Origin: Echinarachnius parma
Lineage: Eukaryota; Echinodermata; Echinoidea; Clypeasteroida; Echinarachniidae
Length of the DNA: 64,000 nt
Reading direction: 5' to 3'
Assembly (NCBI GenBank): GCA_037951105.1
Contig: JBAMJV010002943.1
Location: 180,299-244,298, forward strand
The position numbers and the translations under genes are program-made. The notes below the pieces were generated by a model that did not search any database, had not been told where the DNA came from, and saw nothing but the letters and a program-made list of their open reading frames with translations. This document shows positions 22,817-33,031 of this stretch, piece after piece; within the stretch, counting starts at the first letter, position 1; every line of letters begins with the position of its first letter.

Positions 22817-23340
22817 CACACCTCCAGCTTGAGTAAATATAAAAATACTCATATGCCATGTATAGTGGCAAATTAATAAAACTCGCATGCGTGCGTTTTT
22901 CAACTTAATTTGATGAGTCAATGCACTCAACTATGTGTGTCACTATACTGTCAACGATTCGGTTTTTTTTTTGTTGTTGTAAAATCACCCTAAAAATATT
23001 TGGGTGTTATTACTCAATAAACCAAATAAATCGTTGCACTATAGTGACATACATAGTTGAGTGCATTGACGCATCAAATTAAGTTGAAAAACGCACGCGT
23101 TCGAGTTTTATTCATTTGCCACTATAGTGACACGGCATATGAGTATTTTTTGTAACACTCACAACATTATGTTAAATTACACACCAGCTTGAGTAAATAC
23201 AAAAATACTCATATGCCGTGTCACTATAGTGGCAAATGAATAAAACTCGCATGCGTGCGTTTTTCAACTTAATTTGATGAGTCAATGCACTCAACTATGT
23301 GTGTCACTATAGTGGCATCGATTTATTTGTTTTTTTGAGT
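22817..23340. repeat. Three-arm foldback
   Basis: The same roughly 170-bp unit occurs three times: 22817-22980 (+), 22990-23155 (-), 23175-23335 (+). Shared words: CTCATATGCC, TGCACTCAACTATGTGTG, CACTATAGTG. Any two neighbouring units can pair. Confidence 0.7.
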
Positions 23341-23519
23341 AAAATCACTCAAATATTTGTGTGTGTGTGGGGCTTAGGCTTGCCATAGCAAGATGAACAA
23401 AATAATGGCAAATATGTTTAAATCAACATATTTCGGTTAAACAGTTGACAAATATTTGATGTATACACTAATACAGATAAATAGAAATCAACATGTATTC
23501 GCATTACGTAGCCCCTTTA

Positions 23520-24605
23520 ATGATCCGGGCGCCGCACGATTTGTTTAACTACGGCGGATTTTCTACGATTTCGTTGAGTTGGTTCTCGGCGTACGATGTA
23601 GCGGTCACATATTTGCCGGGGCACGTACGATGACTTTGGGAGTTCAAGCAAATTTAAATCGCACGGCTCCCGTACAAACAATCTGAACGCTCGTTCGGAC
23701 GCCAAATTCAGTCCAAAAATCGTACGATATTCGAGAAAAAAAATCCCACGGTGCCCGTGCAGTGCCCTTGCGGTGCCCGTGCGATGCTATCTACGACGTG
23801 TCTACGGGCTCACGGCACGTAAACAATCTTATGCTACGGTCACAAATGGTCCGATTTAGGCTACGGCGCCCGTACGATGCCACTTTTTGGTAAAATCTTG
23901 CGGGAATCTTGCGGCGCCCGCACGGGTGCCGTGGCTATCGTACGGTCGCCGTTGCATTTTTCCTCGCCGTACGATGTCAAAAATTTGTTTAACGATGAGT
24001 TAAAACAAAAACGATTTGGTAGGCTACTTGTCGTAAGCCCATATACACATCGTAGAGAGCATCGCACGGGCACCACAAGGGCATCGCACGGGCACAGCAC
24101 GGACATCGCAGCCTTTTTTTTCTCGAATATCGTACGATTTTGAGACTGACTATTTGGCCACTTAAATCGTACGGTACCGTGGAGTTACCGTAAGAGTACC
24201 GTAAGGCACCCGTACTGGCGCTTAGTTTGGGTTCACGGGGGCCGTGCGATTTATATTTTAAAACAAAGGTCATCGTACGGGGCCCGGAGAATATGTGACT
24301 TCTACTCTAAAACACCACAAACATCGTACGATATCACGATTTCCCAAAATCGTAGAAAATCAGCTGTTGGGAGAAAAATCGTACGGCGACCGGACCATTT
24401 GTGACCGTAGCATTACGATGCATTTTTGTTTGTTTTGTACTCCGCGTTAAACAATTTGTTGACATCGTACGGCGAGGAAAATGCAACGGCGACCGTACGT
24501 TAGCCACGGCACCCTTGCGTGCGCCGCAAGATTCCCGCAAGATTTCACCTAAAAGTGGCATCGTACGGGCGTCGTATACCAAATCGGAGCATTTGTGACC
24601 TATAC
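23520..24605. repeat. CpG-rich foldback island full of CGTACG
   Basis: Over a dozen CGTACG hexamers in about 1.1 kb within otherwise AT-rich, CG-poor DNA. Arms: 23834-24030 pairs with 24395-24605 (CCGTACGATGCCACTTTTTGG region); 23690-23820 pairs with 24040-24150. ORFs on both strands arise from the symmetry and are not believed. Confidence 0.65.
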
Positions 24606-26640
24606 ATAGTCCTGAAAAATTAAGGACTACCGCCCTTACAATTACATTTGCCATTTGAATTTCAATTAATTTTATTGGTCCAACGTCGGGAATTCTTTGT
24701 GTACAAATGCACCGACATAAAACACATAATTTGAATAATATACACTTTGTAAATATAATAAAACAATATTCATGTGCACATGTATAACTACGAATCTTGC
24801 AGATGTACTTTAACTAACGTGATGCACAATCGCATACCAACTTATTGAATTGCACAGTTTCTCATTTTTATACAGAAGGGATTTTTTACCAATTGTGTAT
24901 ATCTACTTTTTAAAATATTGTTTGTGTGAAATTGAGAGTGAATTATGATCCAATATCACACCTATATAAAATCTATACTTTTCAGCTGTCTCCTACTTCA
25001 AAATGGATATTATTGTGTTGATAATTTTTGAATTATTCACATTCAAAAGTGACAAGTGTATCATTTAGTTTCCAGTATGTCGTTGTATGAGTGTAAATAT
25101 TGAAACAATTACTCAATAAACGTTCAAATTTATGATACACTATATGACGTTTTATGTAGTATTGCAATAATGTGAATTCCCTATTTTGCTAAACTTCTTG
25201 CTACAATTAATGGTTTGAATTACACATGAAACATTGAAATGTGCTATAGAAACATACATGAAATAAAACCCTAAAACGGAACCAACACCAAATGTGACCT
25301 CACACCACAAAACAACCAATAAGTCGGGAAAACTGATTTTGCTGCTTATCATAAAACATTAAAATAGAAGTCATTACCTTTAAAATGGTATATCATTCTT
25401 CATATTAGGACTAAGCAAACCCTCTCAAAATGATCACCGAAGATTTGGAATATGGCTGAAGCATTTTTAAAATAAGGGAGAAACAGGCCATTTAAAAGAT
25501 CAGTTTCTATTAAAGCGCTGTAATAAGATCACAATTTTTGGATGAAAAAGTAATATTTAAACATGATTTCCAATGCTCAAAATGTTACAGAAGCTAGATT
25601 AAGATATGCTTATTCAGGAAATACCAGAATCTTAAATCTCAAATTTCTAACAAAATTTGACTATTTTAGCTAATAAAAGAGAAACTACCACAGCGACATA
25701 ACGGTCGTTTTGTGGTGTAAGGTCACAAATGTAAGATTACTTTTAGTGATATATTCCACCACCAGCAAGTTTATTATGTGATTTCATACTTCACTTATCT
25801 CATGTCATTTGTATGCATTAGATTATTTTCCTGGAATACACTTGATTTTATATTACCTTAACACATTAGTATGCCTGTTACAAAAAACTTATATTACAGT
25901 AGCATATTTGAGTACACTTGTTTTGATATTTGTTTTACAAAATTATAAAAGAAAAGATGTGCCCAATGGCCAAATGTGTTTTGACCCCATGCAGTGGTAC
26001 ATAATGTACATGCGGCCATATTAGTTTATCTGACTCTTGCTAATGATAAATATAACTATGTGTTCATTGTTTTTCTGCACTACATGAATGAAGCAAGAAG
26101 ACAAAATCAGTCATTATTTGTAAAGATATTTTTAATTTTACATAAAACTTTAATTGTTACTTTACTTTGTTGTGTTGTGTATTGTATTTGTTTGTTTTGT
26201 TGAAGAATATACACTGTTCACAACACGCAAGTTTTCTCCTCTGTTGTATTTGTATTTTATATTGTCCTTAATATAAAAGTATGTACTTTGCACTTGCAGT
26301 TTACCGTGCTTGAATCCCTATATTGCCCAATTTATTGTCAGTTACGATAGCCATGCATGCGTTGCGATCGTATTCAAAGCTGAGTAAAATGTACATCAAG
26401 CTGAGTTAAACAAAATTAGGAAAGATTGCCCAGTAGTTTCTTTTAAATTTGTAATTCCCATTTTGTGTTTGGCCAACCTGGCCTTGGATACATAATGAAA
26501 CCTCATACTGGGTGGGAGCTGGGTAAAGGTTGGTAAAACCGAAGGATGGGTTAATGTATGGCAATGCCTAACTGGGCAATTGAATTGGGTAATGAATAAT
26601 GACCAACCGTTTTGCAAAATTTTTGCTTTTCCTTTTTCTA
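24606..26640. other. Intergenic: only a 435-bp MITE recognised
   Basis: Apart from 25293-25727, AT-rich sequence with short chance ORFs. The 26.4-26.6 kb part contains some TTACCC/GGGTAA words like the neighbouring repeat. Confidence 0.45.
25293..25727. mobile_element. 435-bp MITE (TGTGACCTTACACCAC ends), copy 2, opposite orientation
   Basis: TGTGACCTCACACCACAAAA to TTTTGTGGTGTAAGGTCACA; the reverse complement matches 20846-21280 along its length, including CTACCACAGCGACAT. Confidence 0.65.
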
Positions 26641-27089
26641 ATAATAATAATATTAACTAGTTCTTATATAGCGCATTTCATTACAATAACTGCATATCAA
26701 TGCGCTTTACAATAACAAAGATAAAATACAATATTCTTAGACTGATAGAAAATGTTACAAACAATAATTATATCAAAATCAAATTAAAATATTTCATGAG
26801 AACAAACGAATAACGGACATCCTGTTGTCCAACAATCTACATACATATAATTGTTCTAATAAGCTTTATGAAACAAGTTGGTCTTTAATTGAGTTTTGAA
26901 GTGATCAATGTTCTGTAAGCAGCGGATGTGACTGGGAAGAGAGTTCCACAGACCAGGAGCGGCCGAGGCAAACATTCTTGATCCAAGTTGCACAGTTCTG
27001 GTGTTATGTATGGTGAGGACATTTTGAGTTGCAAAGCGGAGCGACCGAGCCGGTACATATGGGGTTATCAGATCTGAGAGGTAGTCGGG
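26640..27089 (-). pseudogene. 5'-truncated LINE 3' end (RT C-terminus plus tail)
   Basis: The minus strand 27089-26856 is an open 77-codon stretch to a TAG: PDYLSDLITPYVPARSLRF, then APGLWNSLPSHIR and FKTQLKTNLFHKAY. Known: this is the C-terminal signature of many CR1/L2/Rex-type LINE proteins. The 3' UTR (26855-26640) ends in a stem of GTAAAGCGC...GCGCTATATAAG and an (ATT)n tail shared with the SINEs here. Confidence 0.7.
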
Positions 27090-27091
27090 GT

Positions 27092-27440
27092 GGGGAATAA
27101 TTTGCTAATATCCCTGGTCAATTGGTTGGGTAAATGATTTACCCAAATCAATAACCCAGTCTTCATATTTATACCACATAGTATGGTAATAGTTGGGTAA
27201 ATTATATTGGGTAACATGGTTGGGTAATGTTAAGATGGGTAATTAGATGGGTATTTAAGTTTGCCCTAAAATGGGTAAATTACGAAAGGGGCAAAGTTTA
27301 CCCGAAAGTTCTTCGGATACATAACTACCCTCATGTTGGGTACATTTAGGGTAAATGTTTGCCCAATAATTTTAAAAGTGTACCATGGGAAGGGTACATG
27401 TGGGAGGGCATAGTAATGTTGTCCGGATGGTTCGGGGTAA
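27092..27440. repeat. GGGTAA/TTACCC-rich repeat, copy 1
   Basis: GGGTAA or its complement occurs well over ten times in 350 bp with variable spacing, e.g. TTGGGTAAATGATTTACCCA. Further copies at 28258-28610 and 51473-51862. Not telomeric in arrangement. Confidence 0.6.
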
Positions 27441-27470
27441 CAGGGGATTTTCTGGTTACATCAGTGGCGT

Positions 27471-27630
27471 AGCGTGGTGGGACTGATCGGGGGGGGGGGG
27501 GGGGCACGCCTTATGTATTTTTTCTTCACTAATATACCCCTTATGTTTTCTATATTTGTTTTCTTCATATTATTGGGGGCACGTGCCCCCAGTGCCGCCC
27601 CCCCCCCCCCCGTAGAAACACCGCTGATTA
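27471..27630. mobile_element. hAT-like short element with G/C tracts, copy 1
   Basis: CAGTGGCGTAGCGTGG ... GGGGGCACGTGCCCCC ... CCCGTAGAAACACCGCTG. CAGTGGCG ends are common in animal hAT MITEs. Contains a G run and a C run of about 15 each. Confidence 0.55.
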
Positions 27631-27639
27631 TCATTATGA

Positions 27640-27878
27640 TCATTACCATCATCATCATCTATATCATGGCCATAGACGATGACCATTATCATCACTATAA
27701 GCGCCATTATTATCATCATCAACATAATCACCCATAATCACCATGAACGATGATCATTACCATCACCACCACCATCATCATCATTGTCGTCACCATCATC
27801 ATCATAATCGTCATGACCCTAAACGACGATCATTATCATCGTCATCATGTCACCATTGTTACCATCATCATCATACAA
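27640..27878 (+). repeat. (CAT)n microsatellite, copy 1
   Basis: Imperfect CATCAT/CACCAT. ORFs rich in His, Ile, Met or Asp across it are artefacts. Confidence 0.85.
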
Positions 27879-28021
27879 TAACAAAGATAAAATACAATAT
27901 TCTTAGACTGATAGAAAATATTACAAACAATAATTATATCAAAATCAAATTAAAATATTTCATGAGAACAAACGAATAACGGACTTCCTGTTGTCCTACA
28001 ATCTACATACATATAATTGTT

Positions 28022-28255
28022 CTAATAAGCTTAATGAAACAAGTTGGTCTTTAATTGAGTTTTGAAGTGATCAATGTTCTGTAAGCAGCGGATGTGACTG
28101 GGAAGAGAGTTCCACAGACCAGGAGCGGCCGAGGCAAACATTCTTGATCCAAGTTGCACAGTTCTGGTGTTATGTATGGTGAGGACATTTTGAGTTGCAA
28201 AGCGGAGCGACCGAGCCGGTACATATGGGGTTATCAGATCTGAGAGGTAGTCGGG
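28022..28255 (-). pseudogene. Second copy of the LINE 3' end
   Basis: Same 78-codon stretch displaced by exactly 1166 bp, with a premature stop four codons from the end (HKAY reads H-stop-AY). It is part of a tandem duplication of 26709-27874. Confidence 0.65.
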
Positions 28256-28257
28256 GT

Positions 28258-28610
28258 GGGGAATAATTTGCTAATATCCCTGGTCAATTGGTTGGGTAAA
28301 TGATTTACCCAAATCAATAACCCAGTCTTCATATTTATACCACATAGTATGGTAATAGTTGGGTAAATTTATATATTGGGTAACATGGTTGGGTAATGTT
28401 AAGATGGGTTATTAGATGGGTATTTAAGTTTGCCCTAAAATGGGTAAATTACAAAAGGGGCAAAGTTTACCCGAAAGTTCGTCGGATACATAACTACCCT
28501 CATGTTGGGTAAATTTAGGGTAAATGTTTGCCCAATAATTTTAAAAGTGTACCATGGGAAGGGTACATGTGGGAGGGCATAGTAATGTTGTCCGGATGGT
28601 TCGGGGTAAC
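28258..28610. repeat. GGGTAA/TTACCC-rich repeat, copy 2
   Basis: Duplicate of 27092-27440 with a handful of changes. Confidence 0.6.
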
Positions 28611-28630
28611 AGGGGATTTTCTGGTTACAT

Positions 28631-28789
28631 CAGTGGCGTAGCGTGGTGGGACTGATCGGGGGGGGGGGGGGCACGCCTTATGTATTTTTTCTTCACTAAT
28701 ATACCCCTTATGTTTTCTATATCTGTTTTCTTCATATTATACGTGCCCCCAGTGCCGCCCCCCCCCCCCCCCCCGTAGAAACACCACTG
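28631..28789. mobile_element. hAT-like short element with G/C tracts, copy 2
   Basis: Tandem-duplicate copy of 27471-27630 with shorter G run and longer C run. Confidence 0.55.
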
Positions 28790-29107
28790 ATTATCATTAT
28801 CATCATTACCATCATCATCATCTATATCATGGCCATAGACGATGACCATTATCATCACTATAAGCGCCATTATTATCATCATCAACATAATCACCCATAA
28901 TCGCCAAGAACGATGATCATTACCATCACCACCACCATCATCATCATTGTCGTCACCATCATCATCATAATCGTCATGACCCTAAACGACGATCATTATC
29001 ATCGTCATCATGTCACCATTGTTACCATTATCATCATCATCACCACCGCCATTATCATCATCATCAATATCATCATAACCATCATCATTACCATTATCAT
29101 CATGATT

Positions 29108-29156
<49 letters not shown>

Positions 29157-29345
29157 ACATCACCATTATCATCATCAATATCATCATAACCATCATCACT
29201 ACCATTATCACCATCGTCATCATCATCACCATCATTAGCCATAAACGATGATCATTATCATCACCATCATCTTCTTCATCATCATCATCATCATCATCAT
29301 CATTCATCATCATCATCATCACCACCACCAGCGCATCATAACAAT
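28790..29345 (+). repeat. (CAT)n microsatellite, copy 2
   Basis: Longest tract, including a pure CAT run at 29110-29155. His/Ile/Asp/Met ORFs rejected. Confidence 0.85.
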
Positions 29346-30166
29346 CAACATTACCATTTTCATGTTATTAAATGTTAACATATCTTATTGTACATTGCAC
29401 ATGCTAAGGCACCCCCATGTAGTGGCAAATTTTGCCAGGAAGATGCATCGGCGTACGAGACCACGGTGCCACCCCCCCCCCCCCCCCCCCGTGAGAGTTC
29501 CCCAAGTGCAAATGGTCCACTGGCTGCAGTGTGTGTTAATGGTCCCGCAATTACACGACTGGTACAAGCAGTTTCGTATGCATTCTTAGGCAGCATAAAG
29601 ATTGATGTCCCATATCATAAACGGAATAACCTATTAATTAAAATTAACTTCTACAATAATTATCTTGTTTGTCTTTGTTTTTAAAGACGAAATCGCCAGA
29701 AACAGTAACAAAAATAAGAATTACAAGAGATACAAATGTTGATGTATAATTATGTGGTTATAATTAGCAAAGAGGGTTGAAAATGAGGTCTACAAACATA
29801 TTAAAATTTAAAATCTCACTTAGGTTCATGTTTACAGGAAAAACATCTAATACATCTAATTTACGGACTTAAAACTCCATAAAATGCTACAAACATGTTA
29901 TGCTCTATATGTCCTGGAATTTGTAAAATTGCATACAAACAGTACGCCGAAATTTCCCTACATAAATCATTCCATCTGGCGAAAAGGCTCAGAAATGTCA
30001 GAATTCATCAAATTATCGTAAAAAGCGCCCTCATGATGATTGCAACATGCAGAGCTTGACTTGCTTGACAAGTTGGCCAAATATGATAAACAAATTATAG
30101 ATGCGGGCACACCTATGTGCCCCCTTGGGCCTGGGAACGGCGAAATAGCTCTTGCTTTATAGGGTT

Positions 30167-30672
30167 GAAGAGAAAGTTGAGTATTGGTATAAAGAGTACT
30201 GCATTGGTCAAACTGAATTGTAGTGACCAAACCCTGCACCATTACATTACAAACTAATTCATGTAGTTATAACTCCACCATGCTCGAAAGGTATAACAAA
30301 TTACAAACGACTAAGTAAAAAGCCTGTTATCATACAAAATGAGCCGTTAAAATTCAAAAGGTGGCTCCCTAAAAGCTCATTGGTTTCAACATTTGTAAAT
30401 AAAATAAAATATTGATGTGCTGTTTCGTTAAAAAAATGATTAAATTTGTTTTCAACGGCTGGTTGAAAATTATTCAATTATTTGGGAGTCCCACAATAAC
30501 TGCAAGTGGTTATAATAATATAATTTCAGCCATCTATGAACCAATTTTGGTCAAATAAAGTTTATTCTGTCATTACAATTGTATGCTCTTTCAAATTTGA
30601 CACTCAGTTTTCCATTACCTCAAAGAAAATCATTTCGTGCAGCGGCCTCTATACCGAAACTCAACTATCCCT
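30167..30672. mobile_element. MITE family 1, degraded copy
   Basis: AAAGTTGAGTATTGG through GAAACTCAACTATCCCT. Its right edge runs straight into a 69-bp palindrome (30671-30739). Confidence 0.65.
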
Positions 30673-30739
30673 CACACAAAATATCAATAGACACTTGGAT
30701 GTTCATAACATCCATGTGTCTATTGATATTTTGTGTGAG
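30671..30739. repeat. 69-bp palindrome at a MITE edge
   Basis: Arms 30671-30703 and 30707-30739 pair with one mismatch around a 3-base loop (CAT). The 62.7-kb paralog has only one arm. Confidence 0.85.
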
Positions 30740-31007
30740 ACTATTTAAATTCCGTTATAAAGATCACTTAACACAATAAAGACATCGAATTCACAACTTG
30801 TAATACTAAAACAAGGACATGGCTATAATCAGATGTTAATTCTGGCGGGCGATGGATCATCATAATATATTCCTCTCCGAGGGATTTCAAAGGATATTGA
30901 AGATATAATACATCCCGAGACGTGGCAGTAAAACACACACATGGTCAATACAATGTAATGTAATAGATCCTTGAATTGTTTAATTGCTATGTTATGAATT
31001 ACCAATA

Positions 31008-31372
31008 TAATAATAAAATAATAATGTTTCGATTTATATAGCGCCTAATATGATTGATAAACATCTCTAAGCGCGCTTTACAATGATATTATTACCCCGG
31101 TCATAGGATGCAATGCAAACCAGCACACATTGTGTGCACATCTCCACTCCTTGGGGAGCATTCCTTCCAAGCGGCTCATGGGCATTGAGAAGATCGTTCA
31201 CATAAAGGCTTTCACCTCCTACCGGGTCCCCATTTATACACCTGGGTAGAGAGCAGCAATTGTGGATAAATTGTCTTGCTGAAGGACGATCGAAGGCGGT
31301 GGGCCGGGTTCGAACCCGGGATCTCATGACTGGAAAGCGCGCGCTCTACCAATCTTGCCACACCACATCCAC
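31008..31372 (-). mobile_element. tRNA-derived SINE, copy 2
   Basis: Minus-strand copy of the 9.2-kb SINE; the box B region reads CCCGGGTTCGAACCCGG (31304-31320) and is closer to a functional tRNA arm than copy 1. The (ATT)n-like tail is at 31008-31030. It interrupts a block that is uninterrupted in the 63-kb paralog, so it inserted after that duplication or was lost from it. Confidence 0.8.
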
Positions 31373-32747
31373 GAATATTAAAGGACCTACAGAATATAAC
31401 GTTCTTTGACACTTATTCCATAGTTGATGACTGGAAACATAGGTCTGTCGAAAAAAACTCCATGAAAATAAACACAGTAGTGATTTAAGACTAATTTTCT
31501 GATGCCAAATATCACTTAGCAGCCAGTTCACGCCCCACCCACATTTAGGGTCCGGAATCAACAGCGTGATTGGCAATTCATTGGCTTACGTCACGACGCC
31601 TCATCTACAGAATTTAGTTCATTAGTCCGTTCTTTAGATGACGTCATATGTTGGCGATTTAAAAGGGGTGTTCCCAGGACAATTAGATATTTACTAATTA
31701 CCCCAAAATTGATTGATGTCATGAGAAATGACTGCCAAATTATTTTTCTTCGGGGAAAATTACATAATATAGAGCTAAATTGTTAAAATTAGGCCATCCA
31801 GACGCTGTAGTTCCTTTAAAATGAAACATATTTTTAAGGAAATTGGCTCCCCTATAATACATTCAAATTAGATGATTGTACGCTTAGAAACTTCTTAATA
31901 CCATAGTAGCACTTTTTAATAAACACTTTAATCACTAGCTCATTACATCACAAATCTAAGTCAATACAAATTATAGGACAAACTCCTTGACTTACCGTAA
32001 AGTCCCTTACAATGTAATACAGCACATATTAATACCATTAAAAGCAGGATGTATCCAATAAGAGTCTAAACGGACAGCTTGAGCCCCTACCACATTTTGT
32101 TATTAGGGCCTCCATATTTTTGTCCTATTTTCACACAAAAAAATTGTGAATTTTCGTATATTGGAGAGCTTGATTTGTTACATGTGTGTGCCACATTTAC
32201 TTTGGAAGACATTCGATTGACTATGCCGGAAATGGACACAACAACCCAGGCTTGGGCTTTACAGAGTTATTAAATTGTTAAAGTACGATTACTTAACTTA
32301 AGTTATATAATCTAACGTTACAAAAAGACGAAGACATTTAAATCTTGCTAGGAGTAACACGCAGCATCAGAAGAGCAATATGTTTTTTGTTTCGGTATTG
32401 TCCGTGCATACACGCACAATACTTGACAATGAGTACTTGACCATGTCCATTGTATTGTGCAGTGGCATATTGTATACATAAGTCACGCTTTTGTATGTGT
32501 GCCCCCTTTATAAGTTGCTCTATTGTATGTGCGACCCCTTATCTGCCGGTTTGCTGTGTTTGCCTTTCAATAGAATTCCGTTCCTTTTCCAATTAATATG
32601 GCAGGCTAAAGGTTAAATGTCCCTTTTTGGTATTTTTCATTCCTTGATCAGTGATGCTTCACAAATTTAAATACTAATTCCTAATTCATTTAGCTCCCTT
32701 GTGATTTAGGGAAGACTTACTAATTTACATAAGAACGTTGACTCCCT
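31373..32747. other. Gene B 3' flank: no gene seen
   Basis: 31830-32290 is shared with the 63-kb block. No clear AATAAA was found on the minus strand close to the gene B stop codon, so the 3' end is undefined. Confidence 0.4.
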
Positions 32748-33031
32748 TTAAGCGAGTCGCGCGAACACGATGGACGCGAGAGCAAGGATAAGCGAGCACA
32801 GGATCGGTGCGCGCACGCGCGCACCGCTGTTGCACAGATTACCGCTGCAGAGGCACGAGCTGCCATCTGCGCGCGTGAAATCCAGTCCCGCGTCCGGATA
32901 AGAGAGATCCAGCAAGATGGTGTAAGTACCGCCCAGGCCATCTAAGACGTCTGAGAGGTCGTCTTTTCCAAGGCACAGATCCACATTCGCTCCACATCCG
33001 CGTGATTCAGTGGTTATCGAGACTTCATCAA
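32748..33031 (-). CDS. Gene B exon 3: C-terminal half of LU domain and GPI-anchor tail
   Basis: The exon starts after TTTTCCTCCGCAG (33032) and ends at the TAA at 32750-32748. It encodes cysteines 6 to 10 (RGCG, LCLG, SCLC, NLCN) and the tail NSGARVRAP...FARLA. The middle stretch DLSDVLDGLGG...SYPDAGLDFT is clearly homologous to, but strongly diverged from, the matching stretch of gene A. Confidence 0.88.

Larger units (their letters stand above)
26709..29040. repeat. 1166-bp tandem duplication
   Basis: 26709-27874 and 27875-about 29040 are near-identical: LINE 3' end, GGGTAA-rich stretch, hAT-like element, (CAT)n tract. The offset of 1166 bp is constant at several checkpoints. Confidence 0.8.
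28620..32300. repeat. Duplicated block 1, downstream of gene B
   Basis: hAT-like element, (CAT)n, a GAGAGTTCCCCAAGTGCAAA segment, intergenic AT-rich DNA and GCTTGGGCTTTACAG near 32250 occur in the same order as at 60360-63530. A SINE and a MITE are extra here. No believable gene inside; the 29.4-29.68 kb ORF is open in both copies but unrecognised. Confidence 0.65.

Noticed and set aside
23861..24654. Overlapping ORFs of 80-106 codons on both strands
   Set aside because: Mirror-image ORFs caused by the CGTACG-rich inverted repeat; no protein motif.
27092..27440. Interstitial telomere repeat
   Set aside because: GGGTAA words are irregular and point both ways; the usual animal telomere word is TTAGGG in regular tandem.
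28913..29328. Long ORFs of Ile/Thr, Asp/Gly or Met/Val on both strands
   Set aside because: They translate a (CAT)n microsatellite in all frames; the same at 27.5-28.0 and 60.6-61.1 kb.
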